Part shown: positions 62,348 to 64,000 of the stretch, piece by piece | Position numbering within the stretch: position 1 is the first letter of the stretch | Layout: every line of letters starts with the position of its first letter | NCBI RefSeq assembly: GCF_004769195.1 | Contig: NZ_RQET01000007.1 | Coordinates: 62,001 to 126,000, forward strand | Direction of reading: 5' to 3' | From: Leptospira fletcheri | Lineage (GTDB): Bacteria > Spirochaetota > Leptospiria > Leptospirales > Leptospiraceae | Length of the DNA stretch: 64,000 nucleotides | Notes under the pieces: generated by a model | What the model saw: the letters and a program-made list of their open reading frames with translations, nothing else | Told to the model about the DNA's origin: nothing | Databases searched by the model: none | Translations under genes and position numbers: made by a program

Positions 62348-62587
62348 TTGGACTCGGAAATCCTGACCGAAAAAGTCGCCACGCAGAGTAAAAAATTTCT
62401 CGTGGACTTGAAGCGGAATGAAAACGGATACTACCTGAAAGTTTCCGAGTGGTCCAATAGTAAAAAATCCTCTATATTTATTCCGGCCGAAGGAGTCGGT
62501 CGAATGATAGAAGTACTTCGAAAGTTCCAAACTCTCATCGAGGAAGGATCCGTCGAGGAAATGGATTTTCCGTCGTCTCGGAATTAG
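62348..62587 (+). CDS. PUR-domain nucleic-acid-binding protein (BpuR-like)
   Basis: 79 aa from TTG at 62348, with GGGAGGAG 9 nt upstream; an in-frame TTG at 62285 would give 100 aa but has no ribosome binding site. One PUR repeat: KKFLVDLKRNENGYYLKVSE, then IFIPAEGVGRMIEVLRKF. Spirochaetal PUR proteins such as Borrelia BpuR bind DNA and RNA and affect expression. It lies 35 nt upstream of flaA2. Confidence 0.75.
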   Translation: MDSEILTEKVATQSKKFLVDLKRNENGYYLKVSEWSNSKKSSIFIPAEGVGRMIEVLRKFQTLIEEGSVEEMDFPSSRN

Positions 62588-62622
62588 TTAGGATTGCACT
62601 AAATCGTTTAGGAGAATTTCTC

Positions 62623-63342
62623 ATGGGGAAAAAGACGTACCTTCTCGCCACAGTTCTCTTTTTCTTGGCCCTGACCGGAACTTCCGGACAGCAGACCGGG
62701 GGAAACCAGAACCAAGGCCAAAACCAACAGGCGGGAGCTCCGGATCCCCTCGAGAAGATCATACTCGAGAACTTCGAGGAAGCGGAAGACTGGAGAGCTA
62801 AAGCCACGACTCCGCTGGGAGAGACCAAGACCTTGAAAATGGTCCAACGCGGATTGATCCGTGACGTATTCGACGAGAATACGGTACCGGACAATGGCGG
62901 GGAACAGATCGATAAAAATCATATCCTCGGAATCAAGACGTATTTTAACGATCGCGGTTTTGATCGGGTCGAAGTGTTTCCTCCACACGAATATGTGATC
63001 AAAGGAAAGGCCCGTCAGGTCTCTATTTGGAGTCTCGGGAGAAAGTTCCGACACACGCTTTTCGTGAAACTCCGGGACTATAAGGGCAAAACCCATAATA
63101 TTCGTCTGGGCCGGTTGGATTACTTCGGCTGGAGAAAACTCACCGCAACGGTTCCGGGTTTCGTCCCCCAAAGCACCCGCTTTGCACTTTTGGATAAGAA
63201 TCTTCGCTTTGTATCCTTGTTTGTTACCAGCGACATCCATGAAGTAGGCGGTTCTTTTTACTTTTACGTTGATGATTTGGAAGTTCGTGCCGATAAATCT
63301 GATACGAAGTATCCCGGTTCCGAGATCAAAGACAACTGGTAA
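62623..63342 (+). CDS. flaA2: Flagellar filament outer layer protein FlaA2
   Basis: 239 aa. Signal peptide ending GTSGQ, a Gln/Asn-rich linker, then the FlaA sheath domain (ENFEEAEDWRAKA, QVSIWSLGRKFRHTLFVKL, VGGSFYFYVDDLEV). Forms the sheath of periplasmic flagella. TAGGAG precedes the ATG. Order flaA2-flaA1 matches other Leptospira, as I recall. Confidence 0.9.
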   Translation: MGKKTYLLATVLFFLALTGTSGQQTGGNQNQGQNQQAGAPDPLEKIILENFEEAEDWRAKATTPLGETKTLKMVQRGLIRDVFDENTVPDNGGEQIDKNHILGIKTYFNDRGFDRVEVFPPHEYVIKGKARQVSIWSLGRKFRHTLFVKLRDYKGKTHNIRLGRLDYFGWRKLTATVPGFVPQSTRFALLDKNLRFVSLFVTSDIHEVGGSFYFYVDDLEVRADKSDTKYPGSEIKDNW

Positions 63343-63363
63343 TCTTCCCGTAGGAATTTACTC

Positions 63364-64000
63364 ATGAGAAATTTCAGCAAAACTTTCAAAGCGACTGCTA
63401 CGATCACTTTCGCAGCTTGCACGGTCCTTCTCTTGGGTACCGTTAGCGCCCAGTTCATCAAGAAAAAGAAGGGCGGAATCGAAACCCCGACCGGTATGGA
63501 TGTGAGCAGCATGGAGTTGCGCTCCATCACCGTCGAATCTTGGGATAATCCTGCAAACGGAGTCCCGTACGGCTGGGAAGTCACTACGGACAAGGATACT
63601 CAGGTCCCCCAAGGACAGGCAGCCCAGTACCAACCGACGGCTTCTAACGCTCAGGCGCTCCGGGAAGTGAAACTTCTCCCGGGAAAACCCGGCGATATCA
63701 AAAACGTGGATGCGACCACCTCCAAGGTTTTGGGTGTGAAATTTGCGTTCACTTATCCGGGAGACAATAGCGTAACCATTCGTCCTCCAAAAACTCCGGA
63801 ATACGAAGTGATACGTAAGATGGCATACCTGGATGCGAACAACAAACGCAAGGAATTCAAAATCTACGGAGTGGAATTCCCCGGGGTGGCTAAGGCCGTT
63901 TCGATCTGGGTTTGCGGTCGCGGAAACGAGTATGATTTAGAGGGCTGGTTAGAGGATTGGAAAGGAGATTCCCATATCCTCCAATTCGGATCTCTGGACT
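63364..64000 (+). CDS. flaA1: Flagellar filament outer layer protein FlaA1, 3' end outside window
   Basis: At least 212 aa, open to the window end. ATG at 63364 with TAGGAA upstream. Signal peptide [14 protein letters not shown], followed by a FlaA domain with [20 protein letters not shown] and [20 protein letters not shown]. The second sheath protein, 21 nt after flaA2 and presumably in the same transcript. Confidence 0.9.
   Translation, partial: MRNFSKTFKATATITFAACTVLLLGTVSAQFIKKKKGGIETPTGMDVSSMELRSITVESWDNPANGVPYGWEVTTDKDTQVPQGQAAQYQPTASNAQALREVKLLPGKPGDIKNVDATTSKVLGVKFAFTYPGDNSVTIRPPKTPEYEVIRKMAYLDANNKRKEFKIYGVEFPGVAKAVSIWVCGRGNEYDLEGWLEDWKGDSHILQFGSLD

Overview
The window is a stretch of spirochaete chromosome, almost certainly Leptospira. 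The signs are the flaA2-flaA1 periplasmic flagellar sheath pair at the right edge, a DUF1574-type protein beside an MBOAT acyltransferase, spirochaetal lipoprotein and acidic-repeat proteins, frequent TTG/GTG starts, and an atpZ-atpI-atpBEFHAGDC operon. Base composition looks close to half G+C by eye, which is high for the genus. A higher-GC member of the non-classical (P2-like) species is my guess, not a demonstrated assignment.

Left end (1-6.5 kb): the tail of a helical-repeat protein, a secreted P1-nuclease/phospholipase-C-like enzyme, then a minus-strand block. That block holds a three-gene overlapping cassette (RadA-like protein without a P-loop, a 91-aa helical protein, a family-B DNA polymerase with a lost proofreading site) and an HpcH/HpaI-type aldolase with a TetR regulator. 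From 6.5 to 15 kb: signal peptidase I and the complete F1Fo ATP synthase operon. From 15 to 22.4 kb: an 861-aa acidic protein built on about ten copies of a short motif, a GAF/degenerate-GGDEF protein, MBOAT and DUF1574 surface-modification genes.

From 22.4 to 29 kb: carA (minus), thrS, infC-rpmI-rplT, and a coiled-coil/acidic protein-zapA-5-FTHF cyclo-ligase cluster. From 29 to 44 kb a long co-directional array runs: cheW-cheA(-CheC fusion)-cheB-cheY, scpA-scpB, pheA-tyrA-aroA-cmk-rpsA, a TPR membrane protein, hisG, rpmF and plsX. Many of these junctions overlap or abut. Fatty-acid and RNA genes follow (fabG, acpP, rnc), then a NUDIX hydrolase, aroB and an MscS channel.

From 49 to 64 kb: pyk (minus) divergent from an HDAC-like deacetylase/unknown/response-regulator-phosphatase operon; a DUF4105-like protein with a lipoprotein; a GH36-type glycosidase; RNase D-like exonuclease and radA; two uncharacterised envelope proteins; a PUR-domain nucleic-acid-binding protein; and flaA2-flaA1, with flaA1 cut by the window end.

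Three copies of a ~180-190-bp interspersed repeat (25.6, 44.0 and 62.0 kb) share a GC-rich hairpin and an identical 20-nt core. No tRNA, rRNA, CRISPR array, insertion sequence or phage was seen. The most unusual content is the PolB/RadA-like cassette, the repeat family, the acidic-motif protein and the CheA-CheC fusion.
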